Assembly: GCF_002017865.1 (NCBI RefSeq) | Contig: NZ_MTJN01000002.1 | Span: 1-64,000, forward strand | Direction of reading: 5' to 3' | Source of the DNA: Rhodoferax fermentans | Lineage (GTDB): Bacteria; Pseudomonadota; Gammaproteobacteria; Burkholderiales; Burkholderiaceae_C | Length of the DNA stretch: 64,000 bases | In this document: positions 45,557-54,053 of the stretch, piece after piece | Layout of the letters: every line of letters begins with the position of its first letter | Position numbering within the stretch: the first letter of the stretch is position 1 | Translations under genes and position numbers: made by a program | The notes under the pieces: generated by a model | The model's input: the letters and a program-made list of their open reading frames with translations, nothing else | Database searches by the model: none | Told to the model about the DNA's origin: nothing

Positions 45557-48500
45557 GCTGACACTCCCTCATCTGTTTTATGTAAACCCATCATCCCCAA
45601 TTTGGTAGCCACCGCCTCTGACCACGCGATGCCCTCGACGGTTGGGTTTGGCTCATCCAACACCAGCGCTTGCCAACCCGCCATGACCCAGACGTCTGTC
45701 ATGTCAGCCTGTTCAAAAGTAAGCAGCACGACATGCTTGGTTGGCCACGCCATTTCAGCCTCGGCTATCACCGCGCCGTGTTCATCAGCCAGCTCATGCC
45801 CAATCATCGGAGGTTGAGCGCCCATCATGGCCAATTCGTGCAAACCGGCCTTCAGCGTCTCCAGGGTCAAGTCCAAAAGCTCTGCCCATTCTTGGGACAA
45901 AGCCGCCTGGTCAGCCGATCCAGCAGGTGCCGTGGGCTTAGCAGGGGACACTATGAGCCGTTCAATATCGCCAGCTTGAATGCCGCTTGTGGTCGTCATC
46001 ACAAGCCCAGGCAAAGTTTGCAGCGTATTGAACAACGCAAGCCATCGTCGCCAATAAAGGTGCGGCAGTTGCTCTGTTTGGTCTAGCAGGTCATCGAGCA
46101 CCAGCACACCCGGACTGGTCAGCCCCTCGGTCTTGCCCTGAGCACAAGCCAGTGGCCATGAAGCTGCGATCACTGGATAAAAATCCTTGCGAGACAAACT
46201 GGGGGCATACCCTTTGCCAGGGTGCTGCAGCCATTCTGGCAATTGCTGCATCCAGGCAGCCAGGTCGTTCTGAACTTGCGGCAACTCTGCCGGTTTGGAC
46301 GGCACCATCAGAAAACCCAGCCACAGCGCATTTCGCTGCATTTGCGTGACCGCCGCATCCACGTCACTGCCTGGCACGATGGGGCTGGCCAGCCAATTCA
46401 ACAACTGAAACACCGCCTGATGGCTGAACGCGCCCTGCACGGCTCTTGGCAAACTCACCGGCGCCTTGGACCCATCATGACGGTTGGCCATGACCAAGGG
46501 CGAATCCAGATCAGTCGCTATGGCGCCAGACAAGGCCGCCTTCACGTCCTCATGGGTGACAGACCAGACCCAAAATTTACCGCTGGCTACCAAGGCGCTT
46601 CGCTTCAATGCATCTTCACGCAACGAATTTTGGTGATAGGTCCAGCCGTCACAGAACACTGCGATAGGTTTGCGGGCCGATCCTGACTGCCAGGGCCAGA
46701 TCACAAAGTCCGGCTTACTGGCCACTGCAACGCCTTCAGAGGGGCCAAAATTGCATTGCGGCTCAATGCGATACCTTTGCCCGGAAAGTTCAAGAACGAA
46801 ACCAGATTTGCCATTGACGATGTCTTGCACCAACTTCACCGGCGGCAAGCCTGATGCGCCGCCCATTCGGCGCAGGCTTTCGATAAACCGGCTTTCCAAT
46901 ACCGAATCAAAATTGGGATTGATGAAGATGTCCGAAATCGTGGCCACTTTTTCCAACTGGTCCAAAGAGGCCACCAGCTCGGTCAGCACCTCCTTGCCAC
47001 GGTCACGCGACACCAGAAGCATGTTGCGCCCCAAGCGGTACTGGTACACGCAGCGGTAACAACCATCCTTCTCAGGGTCGTCATTGCAAGAGCATTTGTT
47101 GATGCTCTCCAGCGCCATGCGCAGCACATCAGCTAGCGTACCAGCATCCTGGGCCAACAACTGGTGAAGGTAGCCCGTGCCCCCTGGCACCGAGTCATAC
47201 AGCATCACAAAGTGCCGCCTCGGTCCGCCATCCTTGCCTGGTTCATCCTGCGTCACCAGTCGCAAATGGTCTACCCGACCGCCAAATCGCCTCTTCAAGC
47301 CGAGTTGAAGGGCCGCCATGAAAGACTGAACGACCTCATCATCGACGCCCGACTTGGTATAAGGCACCAAGATACGCAGTGCTTCAGACGTGAATTCACG
47401 GTACAGGTACAAACACTCCAGCAGGTTGGCCGGATCTTCATTGCCATGCTTTACGCAGTCAAAACTGTGGTGTTGACCAGCGGGTTCGAACCGATTTTTT
47501 GGTGGTGCCTGCACTTTGCCGCAATGCTTGCAAAGCTTGAAACCAGGCCTTGACGACTCCTTGTCAGCCACCCTGAACGACTCACCCGGTTTGACCAACT
47601 CACCAAAATTCACGTCCCTGAATGTCACCCGTGACACAAATTCAAAACCAAATGGCAAGCCACCGGTTTTGATTTGCCAAGCTTCTCGAATGTCTTTCTG
47701 ATCAAAATCCGCCATCAACTGGCGCACAAAAAACTTTGGTTCCCGGTCGTCTGCGCTGTCATCAATGCGCACCTTGGTGTCGTCACTGTTGGCGATGGCT
47801 TGGCGGAACCTCAGCAAGGTGCGCTTTTGGGCGGCATCAGCCCACATGTCATCTCCGCACCTTGGGCAGACAACATGGGTGTCCGCCTCAACCTCCAGGT
47901 TTTGCATGTGGTGGCACGATGGGCAAAACCGCCATTCCTCGGTATTTGCCAGATTCATGTTAATCTGGTCAATCTCCACCTTACGCTGGTTCGCATAAAA
48001 GCGATTCTCCGGAGCAAACTCGGACAGGGCCGAATTGGCAGGCCGCTCGTATTTGATGGCAGGCAGCGCCACATATGTGCCCTGGCCCTGTTCATCCGCA
48101 CCCCGCTTGCGCCACAGTACAGACTTCAGCTCGATGCCAGCTTCAGGAAACGCATAGTTAGGGATCAGCCCCGCATCTGTAAGCGTGTTCAGCAAGTCCC
48201 GCTTGTTGATCTCTGCAATCAGCTCCAGCATCTTGTCGCGCTCACGCAGCAGACCATCGATCTCCGCACGGGTGGCCTCATCCTGAGGGCGCTGCTCCGC
48301 GGATTTTCTGAGCACATCAATCTGGTCTTTGCGCTTCTTGTAGGTCTTGCGCTCTTCGACCAACTCCTGAAGATACTTCAGCAAACGGGATCTCAAACCG
48401 TCGACATCCCCCTGGCCCTGCAGAAAGTCTTGCAGGCGTTGTCGCACCATGGCATCAACATCTGAACCCAACAAGTCGATGAAGGCGCCAAACAGCCTAG

Positions 48501-51500
48501 GCTCGTGGGCCAGAACATGGTCGCAAAAGTTGTATGGAAAACGCGCCTGATTGACTTGTTCCACCGCATCAAGGGCGGTGGAGGTCTTTTCTGGGAAAGC
48601 TGTGGCCGAGCTGATGCCACTCACCCAGTCGTCCATGCAAAAGGCAAACAGCTGTCGACGCAACACCTCCGCAGCTTTTAAGAAGACACCGGGGGGAGTT
48701 ACCTCACCAGAAAGCATTTCCTGAGTTTCTTCAAAGAAATACAGGTCGTGCGGGCTACTGCCATCCGCCAAAGTAGTGGTCATGGCGTTGCCATCGCGCC
48801 GACCGGCGCGCCCCATGCGCTGCAAAAAACTGGCCTGATTCGGTGGCACTGAACACAGTAACACTGAGGACAAATCACCGATGTCCACACCCATTTCCAA
48901 GGTGGGGGTAGCTGAAAGCAGGTTTTCGTACCAATCTCGTGGCTGTTTGGATTTGAAGCGAATTTCCAGAGCCTCGCGCTCCTCGCGTTCCAGCAATCCG
49001 GTGTGCTCGGCAGCAATCACCCGACGCAAATCACCCTGGCTGAACCGATCCGACAACCAACCGCCCGTAGGCAACATGTCATCGTAAAACTCATCGGTGG
49101 CATCGATACAGGGCATGCCCTGTAATGCTGGTGCTGCGCTGGCAGGTACTGTCAGCCGTCGTTTGCCTAATGGCGTTGCCAGGTAAGTCGTTTGGGTATC
49201 TATCTGCAATGCCAGTGGGTTGATCGCCAAGGTGTCACCCTGGTGGTCAACCGTACGTACCAGAATACTCTGGCTTTCCAACACCTTGGCGGCCGCATTG
49301 AATAGATCCACTGCCATGCCCGGCGATAACAACATCTGGCGCCCCAAAGCCGCCGCCGCCCAGCGGTCAAACCAGCTGGTTTTGTGCGCATTGGTCAACT
49401 TGTCAAAGTCGCGTTGTTTGCCCAAGGTCAGTAACACCGGCCTGGGGGTGCGCTCGCCCATGCTGGGCAACCATTCTCGGCGGCCACCGGTATTCGTCAA
49501 GGCATAAACATTGCCGTCACCGGCATATGTGGTTAGTTCCGGGTGCATCACAGCACCACGACGGCGCATATGGGTCAGCAAGCCCCACAGCCATTGGGTC
49601 AACACCTCCAGACTTAGGCCCTTGCCATCGAACTCTTCTTGCAGCGTTGGCAACAGCAGTTCAGCCGCAGCAGTCACCCGATCCAGCGGCACGGACACCG
49701 TGGCTTTACCAATACGCTCCAGATTGCGACCCCGGTGGCTCAAATAGGTAAATTCACTGTAAGCCTGCCACAACAGCCGTTTGCGCACCTTGGCAGGCAA
49801 CCGGCTGGACGCTGGCAAGGCCCCTTTTTTGAGCAGTTCTTCAGCCCAGTCACGCTGCCAGGTCATGTTGGGGCCAATGAACTCTGACAACAAACGCTCT
49901 GGCGACATGTTCAGCACCGAGCCCGGCGTATCAAACAGCGCATCGGCCTGAGCCAGAAAGTCTGACCAGCTCAAACTGGGCCGTGCCAGCTCATCAATCA
50001 CTTTGGCCAGCGCGGTGCGCACATTGTTGAGGTAGGTGCGCGCGCCAAAAAAACCAGCCCGGTGCGCAGCATCCTGCACCGAGTCAGAAAACGCAATTAG
50101 CTTCTTGTCATCATTAAACGGGCTGGCCCAACTGTGTTCCACCACTTGGGAGCCCAGCGTGGCATTGCGTGCACCCAGCAACAACAACCGGTCGCGGTTG
50201 CCGCAAGCGGGGCAAGTGTTGTCATGGCGTGTGTGTTGCACTTGGCCAATAGAAAAACTGCGCTGGGCAATTACTTTGTACACCGCCAGCAAGTCTTGTT
50301 GGCCACAAGCCTGGCAGGTGCCAGGGCCTTGTTGCAGATTGCCACAGGCCACGCAGGCATGCTGCACTACACCTTCCACCTGTGGCCGTTTGACGCTGCT
50401 TGCCGCATACAAACGCGTGGCCTCCGGTCGACCGGCAAACCAGGTGTTGTAGATCTCGTCGAGCTTGGTGGAAAGCTTGTTGCTGCCCTGCACCAGCCGA
50501 GACAACCAACCGGTGGTGTGGCATTCGCTGCATTGGATCAAAGGCAGATATACCCCGTCCGGGTTGGCTGCCACATCGGCTGAGCTGCGCAACCGAACAT
50601 CGTCAGATTCCACTGCCAGTTTGGCCACCATGCGTCGCAGTTCCCGCATCCAAAGTTGCAGTCTCAAACTCACCAGCGGGATGGGCTTGTCTGGCGTGAC
50701 ACCGGGCAGTCTGGCCCATGCCACCAACACCAACAATGCGTCCAACACCTCGCGAACCTGCCCATGTGCCGCCACAGGCAGGTTCTTGTGTAATCGATCA
50801 GTCAATTCGTCATAGTGGACAACGCCGCCCTTAAGCTGCTTGAGCAAATTGACAAACAGAATGTGACGCTTAAGACAGTCGCTAAGCTGGATACGCCAGG
50901 CCACATCTGTGACATCTGCAGGCTTGGGTTCGTCCGGAAAAAACAGTTCAAACCATTTGGCCACCGCCTGTCCAGGGGTCTTGAACTGGGCAGAGTCCAA
51001 AACGCCTGCTAAATCCGGCGGGCTTTGGAACATGAATTCAACAAAAGCGTCTTCCAGAAAAACGCCAACTGATTGACGGTTTTCCGTGATGACCGACTCT
51101 GGCCCGAACGGTGCCCCAAAGATTTGCCGGGCGTAATCTCGCAACGCAGCCGTGTCTGAAGCACCACCCAAGGTAGCCGAGGTGCCAGCGCAAATCAGAT
51201 GCCCCGGCGGGGATTTCAGGCGTGCCCGCAACCTACGCAGCAACAATGCCAGGTCGGTGCCCTGAGCACCGTCAAAAGTGTGTAACTCGTCCACCACCAA
51301 ATAGCGTAGTGTGGTCGGTGTGTTGCGCTCCCACAGTTTGCGGTCTTTGGGGCGCAGTAGCAGGTAGTCCAGCATCTTGTAGTTGGTCAACAAAATGTCT
51401 GGCGGGTTCTTGCGTAAGGTGTCCCGGTCGGTAATCACATTGGTGGGGGTCATCACCATGCCCTGACCTGGGTCGGCCACTGCACCACCCACATACAAAC

Positions 51501-51993
51501 CCACCCGCAAACCTGCAAAGGCAGGCGTGCTGGCCACCAGTTGTGCAAACCGCCGGGCCTGGTCACTGGCCAGGGCGTTCATCGGGTAAATCACCAGCGC
51601 CTTGATGCCACTGCTATCAGCGCCACCAGCTTTGCGCATATGCGAGCAATGGTCTAGCACCGGGTACAAAAAGCACTCGGTTTTACCGCTGCCGGTGCCA
51701 GTGGCCACCAATGTGTGGTCGGCCAGCATTTGGCTGGACAAGCGTTTCCAAGCCGCCTCTTGGTGGCTGTGCCCAGGAAACTCGGTCTCGAACCCGCTGA
51801 AAAACTTGCGTCCTGCTTTGCCAGTTGTAAAAGGTAAGCCAACCTGCAGATATGGCCCCTTGAGCCAGCCCGACTGGTCTTGCACAAACCGGCTCATCAC
51901 CCCGTGCATGAAGTCGTCTGACGGCTCAAAGCCGGTGATCAGAAATTGCTGCAGACCTTGCTGGATATCGCGGGCTAGAAGAGATGGAAGCAT
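45553..51993 (-). CDS. Giant DEAD/DEAH helicase with DUF1998 (DruE or fused DrmA-DrmB type)
   Basis: A 2146-aa superfamily 2 helicase. Walker A is ATGTGSGKTECFLYP (about residue 97), the DExH box VVDELHTFDGAQGT (about 235) and motif III AGTSATLGG. Cys clusters CSECHTTGW (about 490), CVACGNLQQGPGTCQACG (about 550), FCPSCHHMQN (about 1355) and CPRCGDDMW (about 1378) suggest zinc ribbons. The DUF1998 Cys motif is CSCNDDPEKDGCYRC (about 1641). A C-terminal Vsr/DUF559-like part contains KPDFVIWPW and AVFCDGWTYHQN (about 1784), a possible nuclease. Length is close to DruE of Druantia; DISARM splits the same domains into DrmA and DrmB. Confidence 0.85.
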   Translation of the reverse strand: MLPSLLARDIQQGLQQFLITGFEPSDDFMHGVMSRFVQDQSGWLKGPYLQVGLPFTTGKAGRKFFSGFETEFPGHSHQEAAWKRLSSQMLADHTLVATGTGSGKTECFLYPVLDHCSHMRKAGGADSSGIKALVIYPMNALASDQARRFAQLVASTPAFAGLRVGLYVGGAVADPGQGMVMTPTNVITDRDTLRKNPPDILLTNYKMLDYLLLRPKDRKLWERNTPTTLRYLVVDELHTFDGAQGTDLALLLRRLRARLKSPPGHLICAGTSATLGGASDTAALRDYARQIFGAPFGPESVITENRQSVGVFLEDAFVEFMFQSPPDLAGVLDSAQFKTPGQAVAKWFELFFPDEPKPADVTDVAWRIQLSDCLKRHILFVNLLKQLKGGVVHYDELTDRLHKNLPVAAHGQVREVLDALLVLVAWARLPGVTPDKPIPLVSLRLQLWMRELRRMVAKLAVESDDVRLRSSADVAANPDGVYLPLIQCSECHTTGWLSRLVQGSNKLSTKLDEIYNTWFAGRPEATRLYAASSVKRPQVEGVVQHACVACGNLQQGPGTCQACGQQDLLAVYKVIAQRSFSIGQVQHTRHDNTCPACGNRDRLLLLGARNATLGSQVVEHSWASPFNDDKKLIAFSDSVQDAAHRAGFFGARTYLNNVRTALAKVIDELARPSLSWSDFLAQADALFDTPGSVLNMSPERLLSEFIGPNMTWQRDWAEELLKKGALPASSRLPAKVRKRLLWQAYSEFTYLSHRGRNLERIGKATVSVPLDRVTAAAELLLPTLQEEFDGKGLSLEVLTQWLWGLLTHMRRRGAVMHPELTTYAGDGNVYALTNTGGRREWLPSMGERTPRPVLLTLGKQRDFDKLTNAHKTSWFDRWAAAALGRQMLLSPGMAVDLFNAAAKVLESQSILVRTVDHQGDTLAINPLALQIDTQTTYLATPLGKRRLTVPASAAPALQGMPCIDATDEFYDDMLPTGGWLSDRFSQGDLRRVIAAEHTGLLEREEREALEIRFKSKQPRDWYENLLSATPTLEMGVDIGDLSSVLLCSVPPNQASFLQRMGRAGRRDGNAMTTTLADGSSPHDLYFFEETQEMLSGEVTPPGVFLKAAEVLRRQLFAFCMDDWVSGISSATAFPEKTSTALDAVEQVNQARFPYNFCDHVLAHEPRLFGAFIDLLGSDVDAMVRQRLQDFLQGQGDVDGLRSRLLKYLQELVEERKTYKKRKDQIDVLRKSAEQRPQDEATRAEIDGLLRERDKMLELIAEINKRDLLNTLTDAGLIPNYAFPEAGIELKSVLWRKRGADEQGQGTYVALPAIKYERPANSALSEFAPENRFYANQRKVEIDQINMNLANTEEWRFCPSCHHMQNLEVEADTHVVCPRCGDDMWADAAQKRTLLRFRQAIANSDDTKVRIDDSADDREPKFFVRQLMADFDQKDIREAWQIKTGGLPFGFEFVSRVTFRDVNFGELVKPGESFRVADKESSRPGFKLCKHCGKVQAPPKNRFEPAGQHHSFDCVKHGNEDPANLLECLYLYREFTSEALRILVPYTKSGVDDEVVQSFMAALQLGLKRRFGGRVDHLRLVTQDEPGKDGGPRRHFVMLYDSVPGGTGYLHQLLAQDAGTLADVLRMALESINKCSCNDDPEKDGCYRCVYQYRLGRNMLLVSRDRGKEVLTELVASLDQLEKVATISDIFINPNFDSVLESRFIESLRRMGGASGLPPVKLVQDIVNGKSGFVLELSGQRYRIEPQCNFGPSEGVAVASKPDFVIWPWQSGSARKPIAVFCDGWTYHQNSLREDALKRSALVASGKFWVWSVTHEDVKAALSGAIATDLDSPLVMANRHDGSKAPVSLPRAVQGAFSHQAVFQLLNWLASPIVPGSDVDAAVTQMQRNALWLGFLMVPSKPAELPQVQNDLAAWMQQLPEWLQHPGKGYAPSLSRKDFYPVIAASWPLACAQGKTEGLTSPGVLVLDDLLDQTEQLPHLYWRRWLALFNTLQTLPGLVMTTTSGIQAGDIERLIVSPAKPTAPAGSADQAALSQEWAELLDLTLETLKAGLHELAMMGAQPPMIGHELADEHGAVIAEAEMAWPTKHVVLLTFEQADMTDVWVMAGWQALVLDEPNPTVEGIAWSEAVATKLGMMGLHKTDEGVSA

Positions 51994-52089
51994 ATGACTG
52001 GATCACCAAGGTTTTCTGCTGTCAAAGAATTGCGAAAGATGTTCGCGGCAACGGATTGAATTCAAAATCATGAGTCGATTGCTAATGCA
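51994..52089. other. Short spacer before the giant helicase start
   Basis: No gene. It contains only a weak ribosome binding site for the helicase ATG at 51993. Confidence 0.5.
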
Positions 52090-52365
52090 TCAGCTCATCG
52101 TGTCGATGAAACACATCATCGCAATTGCCCAGAAACCAGGACGACATAACCCCCACGCTGTTCGACCGAAGCTGCCAGGTTGACTGGCATGCCTCCGTCC
52201 TGCTGCTCTCCCGGCCTGAAGCGGACCACTGCTCTTACCTTTAGTGAAGGATTGGGCCAAGGGCTGTATCACGCCTGCAAACAACGGGTCGTATGGCTCA
52301 AACCCCGTCCGCAAAAGATGCTTCGGGCAGTTTTGAATCTCGTGGGCGAGTAGTGTTGGGAGCAT
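52090..52365 (-). pseudogene. N-terminal relic of a second DUF1998-type helicase
   Basis: From ATG 52365 the frame reads MLPTLLAHEIQNCPKHLL and GFEPYDPLFAGVIQPLA, clearly parallel to the intact helicase start MLPSLLARDIQQGLQQFL and GFEPSDDFMHGVMSRFV. The similarity ends after about 47 residues (KSSGPLQ); the rest is out of register and stops. An AGGAGA site lies before the ATG, so the old translation start is preserved. It follows the HNH gene by 83 bases in the position where a helicase would be expected. Confidence 0.8.
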
Positions 52366-52448
52366 AAAGGGTTATCTCCTGGTATTTCTCTGCGCGTCGT
52401 TGCTCGGCGTCATCTCGTCAGCGCCGACTTCTTGGCGCCGATCCGTCT

Positions 52449-54053
52449 TCACTTGATCATCTCAATGAGGTTTATCGGCTTCACCAATACCTCCATGCCC
52501 TGCGGCGTGCGTCCCGTTTCAAACACCGTTTTCCAGAAACCGTTGTTCTGCTTGCCGCCAAAGATCGTTTCGGACAGATCGATATTCACCCAGAGCGGCA
52601 TCACTACAAGGTTGCCGAGGAACTTTCGGATGTTGTCCCACACCTGATCAGGGAATGGCATCTGGAACAGGCGATCCTTGGGATCGGGTTTACCCAGAGT
52701 AATGAAATAGGTGCGCGCAACCTGGCCAACCAGTTGCAGCCAGTTATAAATGATCTCTTCCTTACTCATGCGAAATGCCCGCAAGTGGTCCAATTTTGGT
52801 ATTTCACCTTTTTGCAACTTGCTTTCGATCTTGTCGGTACCCACGTCAGAGTCAAACTTATCGACATACAGAACCTCAGCAATCAGGTTCATCAAACGTA
52901 ATATTTGATTGCATTCAACGATGCGTGGGTTCTCGCCCTCTTCAGCCCGGTAGTTAATTGGAGTTTCCAGAACTTCCTGGAAGACGAAGAATGAATAGAA
53001 AGTTTTTTCTATCGTGCTGTAGGACAAGGGCGACTCTTTTCCACGCCCCCCAAAATCGATATAGTCGCGGAGCTTGTTGCCGGGGTCTGATGTCACACCA
53101 TTGCGAACCGCATCAAGTATGTAGCGCTTGATCTCCTTGGATTGCCCCTTGAAGTGTGTGACTAAATCGCGTTCTGAAAAACTCAGATCATCCTGTGGGC
53201 GTCCCGTTTCTTTAAGAAAGCGCTGAATCCGGTCCTGATAGAGAGAGCTACCCAAGTGACGTTGAACGGACTTGTCAAAGGCCACCTGCTTGAGCGTAGT
53301 ACCCGCATTGGTGTTGGTAGTGATCAACGTATCGGGATCGGGGTCAATGAAGACGCGGACCGGTAGTGCCTTGACCCCCAGCATGATTTGAGCAGCTGCT
53401 TTGTGTTGTCCGTCAAACACTTGAATGGCGCACTTGCCGCCTTCGCTCTTCATCCAAGCAAGCGGCACATGCAGTTGCGGCCGCTTCTTGTAGAACTCCT
53501 CGACCAACTTGGAGATGTTTGGCCCGATAGAGCGGGGATTGATATGGTCGTCGTGCGCGAGATATTGAATTGGAAAATTGGCGAAAAAGAAGCTAAAGCC
53601 GCTTAACTCGTCTTTGTAAACGGGAACGGAGCGAAGTGCATTGTCGCCAAGCTCTGACAAGCTGTAGGTTATTTCATTTGCTGATAGCTTGAACCCCAAC
53701 GCGTGGTTGCCGCCTCCCGCCTTTTTCAGCAAGTCACCCAGATTCGGACTGCGATTTTCAGCCTCAAGTTCTTCCTTGAGCAGTTTGAAGCGATGTAGAA
53801 CCCGCGCCACCTCAAGATTGGAGGCTTGCTTGGACCGATTGCAGCTGGCATGGGTCAAAGCAAAATTCACCGGGTCATCCTTGCCGCGATCATTGAGCGG
53901 CACCACGTGATCCACGTCGAGGGTGTCCTTATGTATCACCAGGTCAATCGCCTGTTCGCAAATGAAGCAGCTGCCCTTCTGGGTCGCGTGCAGTTTTGAA
54001 ATCAGCGCCTGACGTTCATCGGGCTTGAGGCGGGCGAGATAGAGGGATGACAT
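52449..54053 (-). CDS. HNH endonuclease-DGQHR (ParB-like) domain protein
   Basis: A 534-aa protein in two parts. An N-terminal HNH nuclease has zinc-site Cys pairs in GSCFICEQAI (about residues 27-36), the catalytic DVDHVVPLND (about 50) and HASCNRSKQASN (about 68-79). The C-terminal part (about 110-530) has VFDGQHKAAAQIMLG (about 220), the DGQHR/DndB-like signature of ParB-related nucleotide-binding proteins. Its ATG overlaps the natural stop of the methylase gene (TAATG at 54051-54055), showing translational coupling. It could be the nuclease or a DNA-state sensor of the system. Confidence 0.85.
   Translation of the reverse strand: MSSLYLARLKPDERQALISKLHATQKGSCFICEQAIDLVIHKDTLDVDHVVPLNDRGKDDPVNFALTHASCNRSKQASNLEVARVLHRFKLLKEELEAENRSPNLGDLLKKAGGGNHALGFKLSANEITYSLSELGDNALRSVPVYKDELSGFSFFFANFPIQYLAHDDHINPRSIGPNISKLVEEFYKKRPQLHVPLAWMKSEGGKCAIQVFDGQHKAAAQIMLGVKALPVRVFIDPDPDTLITTNTNAGTTLKQVAFDKSVQRHLGSSLYQDRIQRFLKETGRPQDDLSFSERDLVTHFKGQSKEIKRYILDAVRNGVTSDPGNKLRDYIDFGGRGKESPLSYSTIEKTFYSFFVFQEVLETPINYRAEEGENPRIVECNQILRLMNLIAEVLYVDKFDSDVGTDKIESKLQKGEIPKLDHLRAFRMSKEEIIYNWLQLVGQVARTYFITLGKPDPKDRLFQMPFPDQVWDNIRKFLGNLVVMPLWVNIDLSETIFGGKQNNGFWKTVFETGRTPQGMEVLVKPINLIEMIK

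Noticed and set aside
45553..51993. Complete Druantia type III system (DruH and DruE)
   Set aside because: The helicase is DruE-like in size and domains, but no DruH-like partner is recognised; the neighbours point to a DISARM-related set instead.
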